Part shown: positions 11,801 through 24,296 of the stretch, piece by piece
Position numbering within the stretch: the first letter of the stretch is position 1
How the letters are laid out: every line of letters starts with the position of its first letter
Assembly (NCBI GenBank): GCA_023055505.1
Contig: JALIRH010000001.1
Coordinates: forward strand, 91,294,530 to 91,358,529
DNA: 64,000 nucleotides
DNA from: Callipepla californica brunnescens
Taxonomy: Eukaryota; Chordata; Aves; Galliformes; Odontophoridae
Reading direction: 5' to 3'
The notes under the pieces: generated by a model
What the model was told of the DNA's origin: nothing
Databases searched by the model: none
Seen by the model: only the letters and a program-made list of their open reading frames with translations
Program-made: the position numbers and the translations under genes

Positions 11801-12441
11801 TTTCTCAGTATGAAAGAAATCAATTCTTTATGGTGTTCCATTGATCATGAGGACTCAGTTCAGCTGGCCACAATCTTCCTTTGACTTTTGGGATGCCCTA
11901 GGACATCTTCTGGGAGCTGGCAGATATAATGCATAATAGGGTCTGAAAAAGCTCCTGCCTCTATGCAGCACCAGGAAGGAGTGGACATCCCAGAGGATCC
12001 CAGTGTAACTGCATAGTGTTGGAGCACAATATTGCTGTATTTTTTCAAGGCCTCTAGATCAAAGCTCATCAGACTTGCTCAAACTCTCTTGATCTGCCTG
12101 CAGTTTTGTTTTGGTTGGTTTATCTGTGTTGAAATTTTTTTTTTTTCCTAATTGTCCAGGTGGCTACACCAAATTTACTTTACTTTCATTTATCTTCATA
12201 TGAGATGATGACTGTTTTACAGAGACAACAGTAACATGCTGTCTACATAGAATATTTATGATTTTAACACAATGATACAATGGAGAGATATCCAGATTTA
12301 GTACAGCAGCAGAAGACTTGAGAACCATAGATACAGGATGTACAGTAGAGGAGAACAGAGACGGGATAATAAAAGACAGGTCATGAGGATTGTCCTGGTC
12401 ACCTGTGACCAGTTATAGAAATGCAGAATAAAAATTGGACC

Positions 12442-12461
12442 AAAAAAAAAAAAAAAAAAAA
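12442..12461. repeat. Poly-A run (20)
   Basis: Twenty A followed by 'gt' and seven more A. No element is attached to it. Confidence 0.8.
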
Positions 12462-15400
12462 GTAAAAAAAAGAGAACCAATAGGTTGTATCTAACCATAA
12501 ATAGTAAATTCATATGTGAGCATCTGTCACACACGATAAAGGTAGACAAATATTTTCGCATACGTTAAAAAGGAGTGAATCCTAAGGTAAGAAATAATAA
12601 ACGATCCACATTAGCGTCTTCCTTTCTGGGACAACCTCATCACATTCTCTTCAGCAATCTGAAACTACTAATTTTAAGAACTAAATGAAGAGTGGAAGGG
12701 TGAACACAAAATTGGAAAAAAAAATGTATGTATCATAATTTATTTATCATAGTACTCTTATTTACACTTTTTCTGTGTAAAAATAACTAGGCAACTATGC
12801 TCTTTTCTGTAACAATTAAATCTTGATTAATAATGATTACTGAATTGTTAAAATATTAATTATATTTACAGTAAATTTTTTGCTTTATAAATATGATTAA
12901 CTTCCTCTTTATCTGTAAACAAGCCATTGAAAGTAAAAATAAGCACCTGTGTTTTAACAGCTGCACTAGTCTGAAGTGCAGAAGATAGTCAGGTAGTGAG
13001 ACATTAGGTTCTAGATACATGAATTCAAATCAATTAGTTTTCCAATTTGCCTAGAGAGAAAGGTAGGACTAGAGAAATTTTATATTATTTTAATCAAGGG
13101 ATTCATCATGTTTCACAGGATTCTACACTGCATGAATACCTACTGTCACAGACAATCTTTCATAATGGTGATCTCTTGTGGTTTTTATTCACAGAGCGTT
13201 ATGACTAATGCGATACAGTTTAGGAAAATTTTTGACTATCAAAAATATACCTCAGTATTTCTCACAGAAGTTTCATTGTCAGCAGCTGTTCTATGTCTAA
13301 AGGATAGCAGAATTTTCATGGTGAAAGGCTGAAATCAAAGACAGTAAGACAATATTTCAAAATACCTCTTTTAACTGATTGTTAGTGTGTAAGTCTACTT
13401 ACATATTTGAGCGCATGTAGTTTTCTCTTATATTTGTTACTTAGATTATGGAAATGTTGAAATTTTAAACTACAAATTAGATATTTAATATAATTTTTTT
13501 TTGCTAGATTGAATTTTTATTTGTCACACTGTACTTAAAACCATTTTAAAATAGAGAGATACAATTTGCTATTACCTGTAATGTTGTGATGCCCTTCAAA
13601 AAACAGTACTATTGTATTAAATGCATCAGTTCAGTTTTGCACATAGGTGGTACAAAGCCAAGCTATGCTCGCAGTTATATCTATGAAATTTGATACTTAT
13701 ACAAATGTATAAAAGAAGAACTTGGCACAAGCACTACTTAGCAGATCTACTGATGATCTGACAATACAAATACATAACAAGCAACATTTATTCCTCAGGA
13801 TCATGGTGCCCTTTACTTTTGTCAGTGATCAGGTATCACATATATTGTTTTATGTGATTAAACTTTTGATCTTTTGAGAAATAATAAATGTTAAAGATTA
13901 TTATTTTAGAAACACTACTGCCAAAGAAATAACAAAAAACCAAGACTGTCAACAAACATGAAAAGTATTTTGAACAGCCAGTACAAAGAAGTCGCCTATA
14001 CTGTGTATACTGTAAATAGCAAGTAAACAGGAAAAAATATTTTATATGCAGTACCAATCTCCTACAGATATAGCTACAAAAGACAAAAAGTGACTCAGAC
14101 TAAGATATACTAATGATTACTATATGTCATGACCAACTGACTAGAAATTGATCTGTTCTAGTCACTCATATGTGGAATATATATTAATAAGATCAGACTT
14201 AGGTTTGATTTTTTAGTGGACATGTCCTGCTTTAGGTCATAGACAGATACTGAAATAAGAATCTGAGGAGCAACTGTGTGAGCACTTTTTTTTTCGTTTG
14301 TGGTTATGCTAATGAAAATCAAAATTAAAATGTTTTCATGCACCTAATACTGAGTTCACTTACTATAAACATGCTGTTGGTCGTTGAGATGCAAGGTGAA
14401 GTGTTCCAAGGAGATCCTTTGAGTTATTAGTTCTCTGACCTATTTCACTACACAGTCCCTTAAACTCTTCAACAGCACGAATGGCAGACTGTGGCACTAA
14501 GAGAAACTGGAAATTCAGAAACTGCCATTGAGAAAAACTTCTGTGTGACTTCCATTCAAGACTAACAATTGACTTAGACTGCTTGACAGACTTGGAGAGA
14601 AACAGCTGTGAAACTTAAATTAGGCATGCACAGCAGGTGATCTTAGCACAGACCTGTGCATTGTAAGGGGTGATAAGATAAATTGATCGAGTCCTCCCAA
14701 CAACAGAAGCTCTGCATGTTCTTCATTGTGAGCTGATAAAAGTGCTTCATGGGGTGCCAGGTATGTTATGTCTAGAATTTCACATCTGCAAGTTACAAAA
14801 TAGAGTAAATGATAAAATTTCCAACAACCAGACATGCAAGTTTTGTGTGTATCAGGAAGTCAAGCTAGAATTTTTGTTTGTGCATCACCAGTAAGCTAGA
14901 TATGGGAGATAGAATGTTATTACCAACCTGCCGAGCTTTCCAGGGGGCAGAATCTTTTCTTATTTATTTATTTTCTTTGGGAACATTTAGTCTTTTTAGC
15001 TTAATGAAGTTACAAATAAGGTTTTTTTCATATTGCTCCTATTTATGATCAGTTGTGAGTCAGAACACGCAGAAAAAGGCACAGTTTTCTAAATAAGATG
15101 TTCACTTACACAAGGCAATGACATAGAACGTGTGGTGGTACTTAGAGATGAATGGAATAAGAAGGGAGTTAGGACAATGCAGTCATTAAGGGAATTCCAG
15201 ATTTACCTCAGTAGTCCCAAAATCTAGACTGCCTATAATGAGGAGATAAAGAGAGACAGGAGAGACATAGTTTTCCACTCCAGAAGGAATCTTTGCAATT
15301 ATTTTGAATGAATGCATTGTAGGAAATAAGGCAAACTATCTGTGAACAAACTGAGAAGTAATAAAGAGTAATAACTAATGTGTGAAGAAGCTTTAGGATC

Positions 15401-15650
15401 TACTTGATATCATTATTTGAAAATGAGGCTTGTGCTTTTAAGCTGCTGTAGAATAAACTGTAATATATGACTATCTGATGCCATCAGAAAGTACTTGTAC
15501 AAGACAATAAAGTGAGGAATGGAAACAAAGTCCTTTGGAATGTAAATCTAATTCTGAGTAACAGGTATTAGAATTTTGTCTCTAGCTATGAATATCCAAT
15601 TCAAAGTTTTATTCCATTTCCCTTCAGGGGATTGGTACTCATCACTGTTC

Positions 15651-15670
15651 AAAAAAAAAAAAAAAAAAAA
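15651..15670. repeat. Poly-A run (20)
   Basis: Twenty consecutive A within otherwise mixed sequence. It yields the poly-Lys stretch of a false frame. Confidence 0.8.
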
Positions 15671-16020
15671 TGCAGGCCTAGACCGATTGCTGATTGGAGA
15701 TGGTATGAGAGGGGAAAAGAATCAAATCATATTTTCTTCCGTTAAATTACCAATATCATAGATTCAGTGTGTGCTGAGATGGCTGGACAAGTGAAACTGA
15801 AGGACTTATTTACAAAACCTGCATATGAAAATAAAATATTCAAGTAAAGAATGTAAAACATGTTTATTAATGATATTTAATACCTGGGCATGGACATTCT
15901 CTTGCACTTCTGAATGTTATTTTTGTTTACCTGTATGTTACATTCTTGCACTAATGACTAATACATGCATTTGAAAATAAAAATATTTATTTACATATAG
16001 TCCTTTATATTTTTCTCATA

Positions 16021-16042
16021 TTATATATATATATATATATAT
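16021..16042. repeat. (TA)n microsatellite
   Basis: About eleven TA units. Confidence 0.85.
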
Positions 16043-16448
16043 TTCTGTCCAGGGAGAGTTTTACATTCAATGTTGTGCATATAATACTGTACATTTTTTT
16101 GTATTGTTTTCTTTTGGCTTTAATTTTATAGAGGAATATAAATGAGAAATATCAGCAAGTTATTCTTACTAGAAAGTATTCAAGAATATCATAGGATTTA
16201 GCCATGGCAGGATAATCAAATTGTTTAATACTAATATGTAATGTGCTTTTAGTACTGTGGAACATTTTAATCTGTTTATGAAGTGTAAGAGTATGAGGGG
16301 GAATACATATTGTGATTCAGATTTGCATTCATCACCATATCAGATGGGTATCAGCTCCCAGTGTTACTGATGGACATCTGATGTACGATTCACTGACCCA
16401 CACATAATTGTCTAAGTCTATTTGGGATTTGGGATACTCAAGACTATC

Positions 16449-16700
16449 TCACTTAGCCACCAGCTGCCAAACCAGATGGATTCCTTTTAAAGGAGCCTCT
16501 GGAATTTCATGTAAATCGTGCATCACATATGTCAGTCCCACAAGGATATTTTGGATGTTTGAGGAAATCTCGGGTGGAATTGACCAGACACTTTTGGGAA
16601 GGGGAATTCCTTCCTTAAGTGCCTTCTTTATTATGAAGGCATACAGATTGGGATATTTTAACACAAAATTGAATCCAAGCCTTTCTGTTATCTCCAGATG
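16449..16700 (-). other. Protein-like open frame of unknown origin (minus strand)
   Basis: Reading down from about 16700, the minus strand is open for roughly 84 codons to a TGA near 16446-16448. Past that stop it continues open for about 33 more codons to near 16345. The translation has a balanced, protein-like composition, with pieces such as 'LKYPNLYAFIIKKALKEG', 'WSIPPEISSNIQNILVG' and 'HDLHEIPEAPLKGIHL'. No ATG suits a start; the first candidate is a GTG at 16664. I do not recognise the family. It could be a decayed transposon or retroviral core segment, a processed pseudogene, or chance. I do not claim a function. Confidence 0.25.
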
Positions 16701-17039
16701 AAATGTAATTATATGTGTTCATGCACATGTAGTGATTAATATATGTTTTATTTTTCTGTGTTAGGAAAAGTAATCTCTAGCAAAAGTACATGAGTTTATA
16801 CTCTGGGGTGTATTGTTTCATTTTCCTTTTTGGAGAAGTCAAAGTCAGAAAGTGCTCACAGAAACTACAAAAATGGGAAGAGTTGCTGATATGACAAGTA
16901 GTTGTTGCCATTTAAAAGAACCTTGTCAGGATAGAGAAATCTTCAGATAAAAACTTAATGAAGTTCAGTAAAAGAAAATGCTACTCCCCCATCTTGGGAT
17001 GAATAACCCGTGTAATTGTGTATGCTGATGCTGACTGGC

Positions 17040-17648
17040 TGGAATTATGGAAAGCATTGCTAGCAGGACAAAGGAGGTGGTTTCTGGAGCACTGAAGAGT
17101 CTACTTTTGCAGTGCTGTATCCAGGTCTGTGTTTCCCAGGGAAAGAGAGGCATGGATCTACTAGAGTGAGTTCTGCGAAGTCATTAAGATTTTTAAAAGA
17201 TAGAAAAAAATTTCATACAAAGAAAGGCTTAGGGAGACAGAAAGACTTAGGGAGCAGTTTGGACTATTCAAGGAAGAGAAACATCAGGGTGTTCTTATCA
17301 GAATGTATAAATACTTGAAAGGGAGGTACAGAGAAACAGACCGGAGTTCTCAGTGGTGCATAGTGACAGGATTAGAGGCAAAAAGGCAAAAAAAATTCAG
17401 AAAAGGCTGAAGTGCAATAGGTAACATTTAAATATAAAATGAACAAAAAACGTGTTTCCTATGATGGTTCAAGTAATGGAAGAAAATGCCCCCGAAGTGC
17501 TGCTAAGTATCCATTTTCAGAGACATTTAAGTACCAACTGGATTCTTCTCTGAGGAGAATCTCTAAAAAGAACTCTAGAGTTTTCTCCAGATTGTTGTCA
17601 TGGCTCCCTTCCACAATTTTGTGTATCTGTGATTCTGTGATCTTTCTG
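17040..17648 (+). mobile_element. CR1 LINE, 3' portion (plus strand), very old copy
   Basis: Sense-strand CR1 reading toward its 3' end. 'gagaggcatggatctact' resembles the CR1 phrase for 'gagagacatggacatact'. Later come 'aaaggcttagggagac', 'aaatacttgaaagggagg' and 'gtgcatagtgacaggatta'. The end 'tctgtgattctgtgatctt' near 17640 is the CR1 tail. Overall similarity is low, with many substitutions and indels, which makes it one of the oldest copies in the window. It covers the ORF2 C-terminus and 3' untranslated region only. Confidence 0.78.
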
Positions 17649-19792
17649 TAAATTTGCTTCTAAGAGAAAGATTTTCATAGTTATCTTATTTTTTACATAA
17701 AATATTGTTAAAGAAAACACGATTGTGCATAATAATAGAGGCGTTAAAAACTTAGGAAAAATATTATACAAACAACTTTGTTAACATTCAGGCCTAAGAT
17801 CAGGTAAGCTAATATTACAGAAGCTGTCAGACATATTACTAATCCTTTATTCCAGGATTGTGAGTGGGAATAAAGAAATGACAAGAAGACACATATAATG
17901 AGACAGAGCAAAACAATTACCAAAGACTGAGAAATAGTGTTACCAAACTAGTCAGCATAAATGTCATATAATCCACTATTGTTGTACAGCCCGCTTCAGT
18001 TGTGTGTAAAGTGCTGGCATTGATGGTTTGATGGATTTGCTTTACATCACTGAGGTTCGTCTTGTCTGGCATCCCTGCTGAGACAAATAAGAAAATACAG
18101 TATGATGCATGTCTTTGTCAATTCTGGCAACATGTTACAGCTAGAAAAAGTGTGTATATCCTCAGCACATGTACTTTCATTGTCTGGCTTCTGATTCTCA
18201 TGTTACTGCCAAATTAAAAAGACACAGTGAAGTATATGACTATTCATCACTGAAAATAATTCAAAGGTCTGCCAGCTATGAACAGAGATTTTCTTGTACA
18301 TGTGTATCTCAACAAACATTTTCAGACTGAAATACACTACTTAGATCTTTCTTGAATCTAAAGGGAAATTAAAATAATTTCACATGAAATTTATATCCCA
18401 AATTAACATATACCTGACGTAAAGAACACAGCAAACTATGTTTGTTGCTATAGAAAAACCTCAGTTTTGGTACATTTTGCCTAACTTCAAATAGGAATTT
18501 TTTTACTTACTTCTGGGCTGAATTGTTTTACTTTTTTGGACAAGAATAGAATACTGTCCATCTCAAAAGAGAGCTTTATATGGAACAAAGACATAATCAC
18601 CCATTATATTTCCTGTACCTCATTAAACAATCAAAAAACAAAAGTCTTGGAGACACATCTAGATTTAGAAGCTTTATCAGGTCCTTATATTTGCTATTCA
18701 TACTTTTAGACTTTCTTATCTCATATAATAATTTGTGGCATGCCACTATCAATCAAAATTAACAAGTCCAAAGTCAGTGTTATTACATGCAACAAATATT
18801 GACATTGTAATTACACTGAAACTGAAAAAGTGTTCATACAAAGCAAAGTCAATATTTATGTAATTAGTCCAATACATATATAATTCAGTAAGTAAATTCT
18901 ACTATTGGAATTAAACTCATCACTACTTAGCTGATGCTGAATTTACAGTCTAAGTTTTTGATTCATTGTTTAGGTACTTCTTTACTTTGTATCATTTGTA
19001 AAGATGAGTAAACTAGTAAACATTTATTTTATTTTATTTTTGGACTGTGAAGAAGTATAAATATTTTAGTCATGGTGTGGTGTTGTCCTCCTTGTTAAGC
19101 TAATTTAACAGAAGCTACAGAATATCATCATTTTTGAAAGGAACAACTTTTATGTTTCCTGAGTTAAAAATACTCTTTTTATCTAAAAGCAACTGGAAAG
19201 CTGCTCTTTGTGAACCTGCTCTATGTACTCAAATATCCTTCCTGTAGGTTTAAAAAAATACATTAGAGTCAGTTGAAGTCAATCATGTTACCTGAAGAAT
19301 CTGCTAGAATGAATTTATCTTTTGCTGCTGTAGTCAGACAGCAGAATAGACTGCTATTTTGTGGATTTATTGATCCAGTGCTCTTACCTGGAATTTGTGA
19401 AAATTAGCTATTTGAGTACAATGCAAGTGGATACACAAGGAGCAAGAAAAATGATAAAGGCTGACAAGGAGAGAAGAAATTTCTCCTTATCATGCACATT
19501 TAGTAGCAGCCTGTCTATAAAAAGACGAGGCACTCAACGCTTCACTGAATGGATATTTGGTGGATCATCAAAGAAGGTAGATTAAAGGGCTTTTTTTACA
19601 AGGCCATTTTGGAAGTAGAACCAAAATGAATATGTGGGGCTAATTTCTCCAGAATGTTAATGAAAATTTCCCGTATCAAAAAAGACAAACTTCAACAGAC
19701 AGTCAAAAATCCAGCTCCAAGGCGTGCCAAAACCGAGCTCACCAAGTACTCTGGGTAAAACAAAGCAATTTTTTTCCAGTGTGTTTACAGAT

Positions 19793-19813
19793 ACTCTATC
19801 ACAGTGATAGAGT
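19793..19813. repeat. Perfect inverted repeat, 10-bp arms with 1-base centre
   Basis: 'actctatcac' and 'gtgatagagt' are exact reverse complements around a single A at 19803. It lies about 60 bases left of a second, longer palindrome (19874-19897). Confidence 0.9.
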
Positions 19814-19836
19814 GAAAGAGCCTTATCTTAAGTATC

Positions 19837-19853
19837 AAAAAAAAAAAAAAAAA
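19837..19853. repeat. Poly-A run (17)
   Basis: Seventeen A lying between the two palindromes at 19793-19813 and 19874-19897. Confidence 0.8.
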
Positions 19854-19873
19854 TCACATAAAAACTGTTCTTC

Positions 19874-19897
19874 TTCAAGTGAGGTACCTCACTTGAA
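19874..19897. repeat. Perfect 24-base palindrome
   Basis: Arms 'ttcaagtgaggt' and 'acctcacttgaa' meet with no spacer, giving a 24-base sequence identical on both strands. No flanking base extends the symmetry. It is not part of any repeat I recognise. Confidence 0.92.
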
Positions 19898-21022
19898 TAA
19901 GAGCTGTCTTCAATTAGAGTATGTGTTTTAAATCTGAAGATGATGTGCCTAAATATTAATTGCTGAATGGAGAGGCAGATTTCATATCTAGGGAAAATTT
20001 CATTGTGAGTATTACAGGAAATAGGAAGGGAATAAATTTCTTTTTATGAGATGAATTATCTCAGAGTTTTTTTTATTTCCCTCTCTAAATAAAACTTCAG
20101 ATTTTGGAAGTTTTCTTGAAAAAAGTGTTTTTAAAAAATATTCAGCTGTAGAAATATATTTTCCTTTGACTAACTGAAATACCAAGGTGCTACATATAAT
20201 CTCTAATGTTAAATGAATATACCTTAGAGTTGCAGTGTAAACATACAGCCTTTCATCTATTAATCCCCAAAGATTTATGCCACAAACCCACAGTTATGAC
20301 TATTGAATTAAGAAGTTGAAAAAATATACTTAAATGTGATCTTACAAAAAATATCACTGAATTCAAAAAACTTTCTAAAAAAATTGGTTATCACAATTTT
20401 ATCTCTTAAAAAAGAAGTGTTTAAATAATTTAATTATAGACTGTACTTATTTAAATAATAATTATGATTATTTGTAATATTTAAATAAATGCATCCTTTT
20501 ATGCATCAGATTCAGACAAGTATGCCATCTTTCACATATCATAATCGGTCATGGAGGTGTTTTTTCCTATAAATGAATTTAATGTTCCTAGTTCATAGAA
20601 AACTTGCAGTAATAACTATACAAATATTTGTAGCAAAAGAAACAAAATGTAGGAACAAACTCCTCTGGTTTTACTATCCTCACATATTAGAAGCTGGAAT
20701 TATGTTAAAGACAAAGTATTAAAGATTCCCAGATCTATTAGATGACGTATGATAAATGTCATTTTAATATCAAGAACATACTAGAGAGAAATTTTGACTG
20801 GAAAATCATAGAAGCATAGAATCATAGAATGGCCTGGATTGAAAGGGACCATAATCATTTAGTTTCAACTTGCCCACCATGTGCAGGGCCGCCAACCGCT
20901 AGCGCAGGCTGCCCAGCACCACATCCAGCCTGGCCTTGAATGCCTCCAGGGATGGGGCATCCACAACCCCCCTGGGCAACCGGTTCCAGTGCACCACCAC
21001 CCTCTGTGTGAAAAACATCCTC

Positions 21023-21475
21023 CTAAACATCCAACCTAAACCTCCCCTGTCTCAGTTTAGAACCACTCCCCCATGTCTTATCACTATCCACACTCATAAA
21101 CAGGTATTCCCCCTCCTGTTTATATGCTCCCTTCAAGTACTGGAAGTCAGCAATGAGGTCTTCCTTGAACCTTTTCTTCTCTAAGCTGAACAAGCCCAGT
21201 TCCCTCAACCTTTTCTCATAGGAGAGGTGCTCCTGCCCTCTGATCATCTTAGTGGCCCTCTTCTGGACCCGCTTCAAGATCTCCACGTCCTTCCTGTACT
21301 GGGGCCCCCAGGCCTGTACGCAGTACTCCAGATGGGGCCTCACAAGAGCTGAGTAGTGTGGGACAATCACCTCCCTCTCCCTGTTGGTGACCCCTTTTTT
21401 AATGCTGCCCAGAACACAGTTGGCATTCTGAGCTGCAAGCATACACTGCCGGCTCATGTCCATCTTCTCATCCAC
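21023..21475 (-). pseudogene. CR1 ORF2 C-terminal segment, still open (150 codons)
   Basis: Minus-strand open frame matching the C-terminal thumb and tail of CR1 ORF2. Blocks in order are 'NCVLGSIKKGVTNR', 'HYSALVRPHLEYCVQAWG', 'ILKRVQKRATKMIRG', 'YEKRLRELGLFSLEKKR', and the C-terminal 'GRFRLDV' close to the end of the original protein. It is the longest preserved coding piece in the window. It survives because the copy is fairly young, not because of host function. A nearby plus-strand frame (21456-21803) is only its antisense shadow. Confidence 0.88.
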
Positions 21476-21605
21476 CAGGACCCCCGTGTCCTTCTCCTCT
21501 GGGCTGCTCTCAAGGAGATCTTCCCCCAGTTCTTATAAATACCTGCGGTTGCCCCAACCCAGGTGCAGCAACTTGCACTTGGCCTTATTGAACCTCATTA
21601 GATTT

Positions 21606-21821
21606 TCATGGGCCCATTTCTCCAGCCTGTCCAGCTTCCCTTCCATCCAATGTATCGACTGCACCACTCAGCTTGGTATCATCTGCAAACTTGCTGAGGG
21701 TGCATTCGATGCCATCTTTTATATCATTGATGAAGATATTGAAGAGCACTGGCCCCAAGACCAACCCCTGAGGGACACTGCTCGTGACCGGCCTCCACCC
21801 TGACACAGAACCATTAATCAC
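21606..21821 (-). pseudogene. CR1 reverse transcriptase, active-site segment
   Basis: A 71-codon minus-strand piece of CR1 ORF2 reverse transcriptase, the enzyme that copies CR1 RNA onto nicked target DNA. '[18 protein letters not shown]' (residues 17-34) is the block before the active site. 'FADDTKL' (residues 45-51) holds the two catalytic Asp residues, intact here. The frame ends after 'GEMGP'. The upstream part with the first catalytic Asp ('YLDF' on the minus strand near 21945) is in another frame because of decay. Confidence 0.88.
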
Positions 21822-23679
21822 AACCCTTTGGCTGCATCCAGCCAGCCAATTCCTAATCCATCAAATAGTCCATACTTCAAAATCTACACCTCTCCAATTT
21901 AGAGAGAACGATGTGATGAAGGACCATGTCAAAGGCCTTGCAGAAGTCCAGGTAGGAAAATGGTGGAATTCAGAAGTTTCTGTTATGATTCAGATTTTAC
22001 TGAAGGAAAACTGGAACTGTGGCAGAGTAGAAGATAAATCTTTTGGGAATGAATAAAAATCCAGGTGAAAGATTTTCATGAACCTGTATAAAGCAACACT
22101 TTTAAATAGAAATACCTGTTTCCAGCATTAACTTCAAAACACAGTTAGTGGCTGCAATTTAAAATTTTAACCTAGTCTGTTTTAGAAAAGATTAATCAGC
22201 CAAAGAATTTCACCAAACAGTAGTATATATTGCAATATCTTATTATAGAGGAACACCTACAGCATTTCTAATGTCCTTCAGCATCTTTTAAAGACATTTA
22301 AAACTGTGAAAGGTAAAGGTTTCGACAGCCTTGAGACCTGATCTGCTAAAATCTCCAGAATAACTGGAGTGGTAATGCAATATTCAGCAACAGACTTTAA
22401 CTTTGATTCTTAAGAGTTAAATTTAAAGGCATGGAGGATTTTCATTTGAAATGGAGTTTTTCTGTTGAGATAGTCAAAATATGCCAGAAGTTGGCCATGA
22501 CATTTGAACAGTAGAAACTTGCCTACTAAAGACCCATGCTGGGATTTCAAATACTTTAAATGTTTGAAAGATTTTAAAAAGAATGTCCCTTAATAATGCC
22601 CTGTCTTGACATCAAATTAGAAAGTGTTTGTGTATCTGGAGTCTAACCTTGAACACTTTGCTGCATTACCTACTATCTATCAGAATGGAGATGATTTTTC
22701 AAGGGAAAATGACTATACAAAATGAACTTCTGTTGTGCATGGTAGCACGCAAACCCTATCAAGGCTTTCAAGAAGAGAAAGGAAAAGATGTCAGAGTAAT
22801 GGGTTCAGAAATTTACAGATAACAAGAGCTCAACCAAATTTATTGAGTCAAGAATACAGCAATATTGATGAATATCAACTGAATATCAGAAATGCTATTG
22901 GTAAATTTTCACAAAGAAAAAAATAAATAAGGACTTTGCATTAGCATTCCACAAATTAAAAAGGAACAGTAGTTAACAAACATTTTCTTGAAATTAGAAT
23001 TTTGCCAGCTGAAACTTTAAAGCTCCTAAGGTATCTCTCTTCCCTTTATTTTCTGGGATCTATTCCTAAGTACATAATATCTAAAAAACATTTCAAAATG
23101 TAGTTACCCTATCTAGATTACAGATTTATGTTAAAAGACCTCGTATATGCTTCAGTTTTTACATAGCGGTTGCTGTGACAACTTTCATTTCTTGCTTTTA
23201 AATACTATGCACATTCCTTTACTAGGTAAAAAAACTCTCTAATTCAGTATATAACAGGTCCTTCCCTAAACAGTGTTTTTCTACCATTAATCTTATAAAG
23301 TATCACAAAAATCTTAAAAGTATCTAGTTCTTTGAAAGAAAAGTACAAACAATGTATTATTACAAGTACTATTCAAAGACTATTCCATATGAAGTTCGTG
23401 TGATATTGTCCATGAAGTCCCAGTGTGGGAAGAAAAAGATATCTCAAAAGAAAAACATCATGAAGAATACCTGAAAAACAATTTCTTGATGCTGTTTTCA
23501 TATTTTTATGACTCTGTCTATACTTGCAGAAAATAATGTATTTATACTTGAAAAAGAAAGCGTGAGCCGTATTGCCCACAAAGGCTCCCTCATTACAGTA
23601 CACATACAGTGCATGAAATTCACACTCTTCAAGTATTGTATGTGTTTATAGGAGGTCGTGGAAAATGGAATGAAAAAGT

Positions 23680-23745
23680 ATAGAGGTCTGGACTAGGTTT
23701 TCTCAGAGGTTCATTCTGACCTTGAATATTCCATGATTCTGTAAA
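23680..23745 (+). mobile_element. Probable CR1 3' tail (plus strand), highly worn
   Basis: 'ggtctggactaggttttctc', then 'agaggttcattctgacctt' and 'ccatgattctgtaa', follow the order of the CR1 sense 3' end (target-gene-like 'ggttggacta...gatcc...agaggtcccttccaacctt...attctgtga'). Only about 65 bases can be matched and the identity is low. Confidence 0.55.
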
Positions 23746-23778
23746 TATTAAATGTTTCACAGCTCAGCACTAGTAATT

Positions 23779-23800
23779 AAAAACAAACAAACAAACAAAC
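23779..23800. repeat. (AAAC)n microsatellite
   Basis: Five to six AAAC units about 35 bases after the worn CR1 tail at 23680-23745. Confidence 0.8.
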
Positions 23801-24296
23801 AGACAACAAACCACAACAAAAAATGGTTGTCAATAGCAAGAAATACAGAAGTAACATTCATTACTTTACTACTTTTTAACTGACTAGATTTAGAAAAGGT
23901 GAAAAATGATGTAAATGATATCTGAGAATTAAGTCAGAAATAAACACAGTTGAAAGATGTGTCTTTTTTATTTTCTTTAGCTTTTCTTTAATAAAGAAAT
24001 TAACAGCTGATCCAAAAAGGCTAAAAAAAAAAAAGTTAAATTTCAAGAATTTTTCCAAAAGAGCTCTGTTGGGTTTCAGATTTTGATTTTAAAGAAGAAT
24101 AAATTATCTAGCAGTACACATCAGTTTGCCATATCTGAATTATAAATCAGTTTACTCAGCTGAACTTCTTAATACTTCAAGATTGTTTTTCAGTTAAGCT
24201 CTGTTAGCTTCAAGGTACATGAGAAAAGGGCATTAAGAGTCAAAAAGATTCATTTAGATCAATGAAGGCTTTTGCCTTATGGAATCTACGGTTATG

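Larger units (their letters stand above)
9438..17039. other. Unassigned sequence, mostly A+T-rich
   Basis: About 7.6 kb without a recognisable interspersed repeat. The longest frame is 115 codons on minus (9931-10278), with no motif I know and no sign of selection that I can judge by eye. A slightly more G+C-rich island lies at 11855-12100. Homopolymers are at 12442-12461 and 15651-15670 and a TA repeat is at 16021-16042. One protein-like minus-strand frame at 16449-16700 is described separately. Confidence 0.5.
17649..20803. other. Unassigned A+T-rich sequence with a palindrome pair
   Basis: No gene or known repeat recognised. Two perfect palindromes flank a poly-A run at 19793-19897 and are listed separately. 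Confidence 0.5.
20804..21954 (-). mobile_element. CR1 LINE, 3' 1.15 kb (minus strand), best-preserved copy
   Basis: On the minus strand this runs from the middle of the ORF2 reverse transcriptase (near 21954, 'tacctggacttctgcaagg') to the CR1 3' end at 20804. There the plus strand shows 'catagaatcatagaatgg' followed by 'cctggattgaaagggacc'. It includes RT active-site sequence and a 150-codon open C-terminal segment, both listed separately. At least two frame breaks make it non-functional. Divergence is the lowest of the longer CR1 pieces here. The right end near 21954 is the usual 5' truncation. The locally higher G+C content comes from the element itself. Confidence 0.95.
21955..24296. other. 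Unassigned A+T-rich sequence
   Basis: No gene recognised. The only repeat signals are a probable worn CR1 tail at 23680-23745 and an AAAC repeat at 23779-23800. Confidence 0.5.

Noticed and set aside
21456..21803. 115-codon plus-strand frame
   Set aside because: Antisense shadow of the CR1 reverse-transcriptase region on the minus strand.
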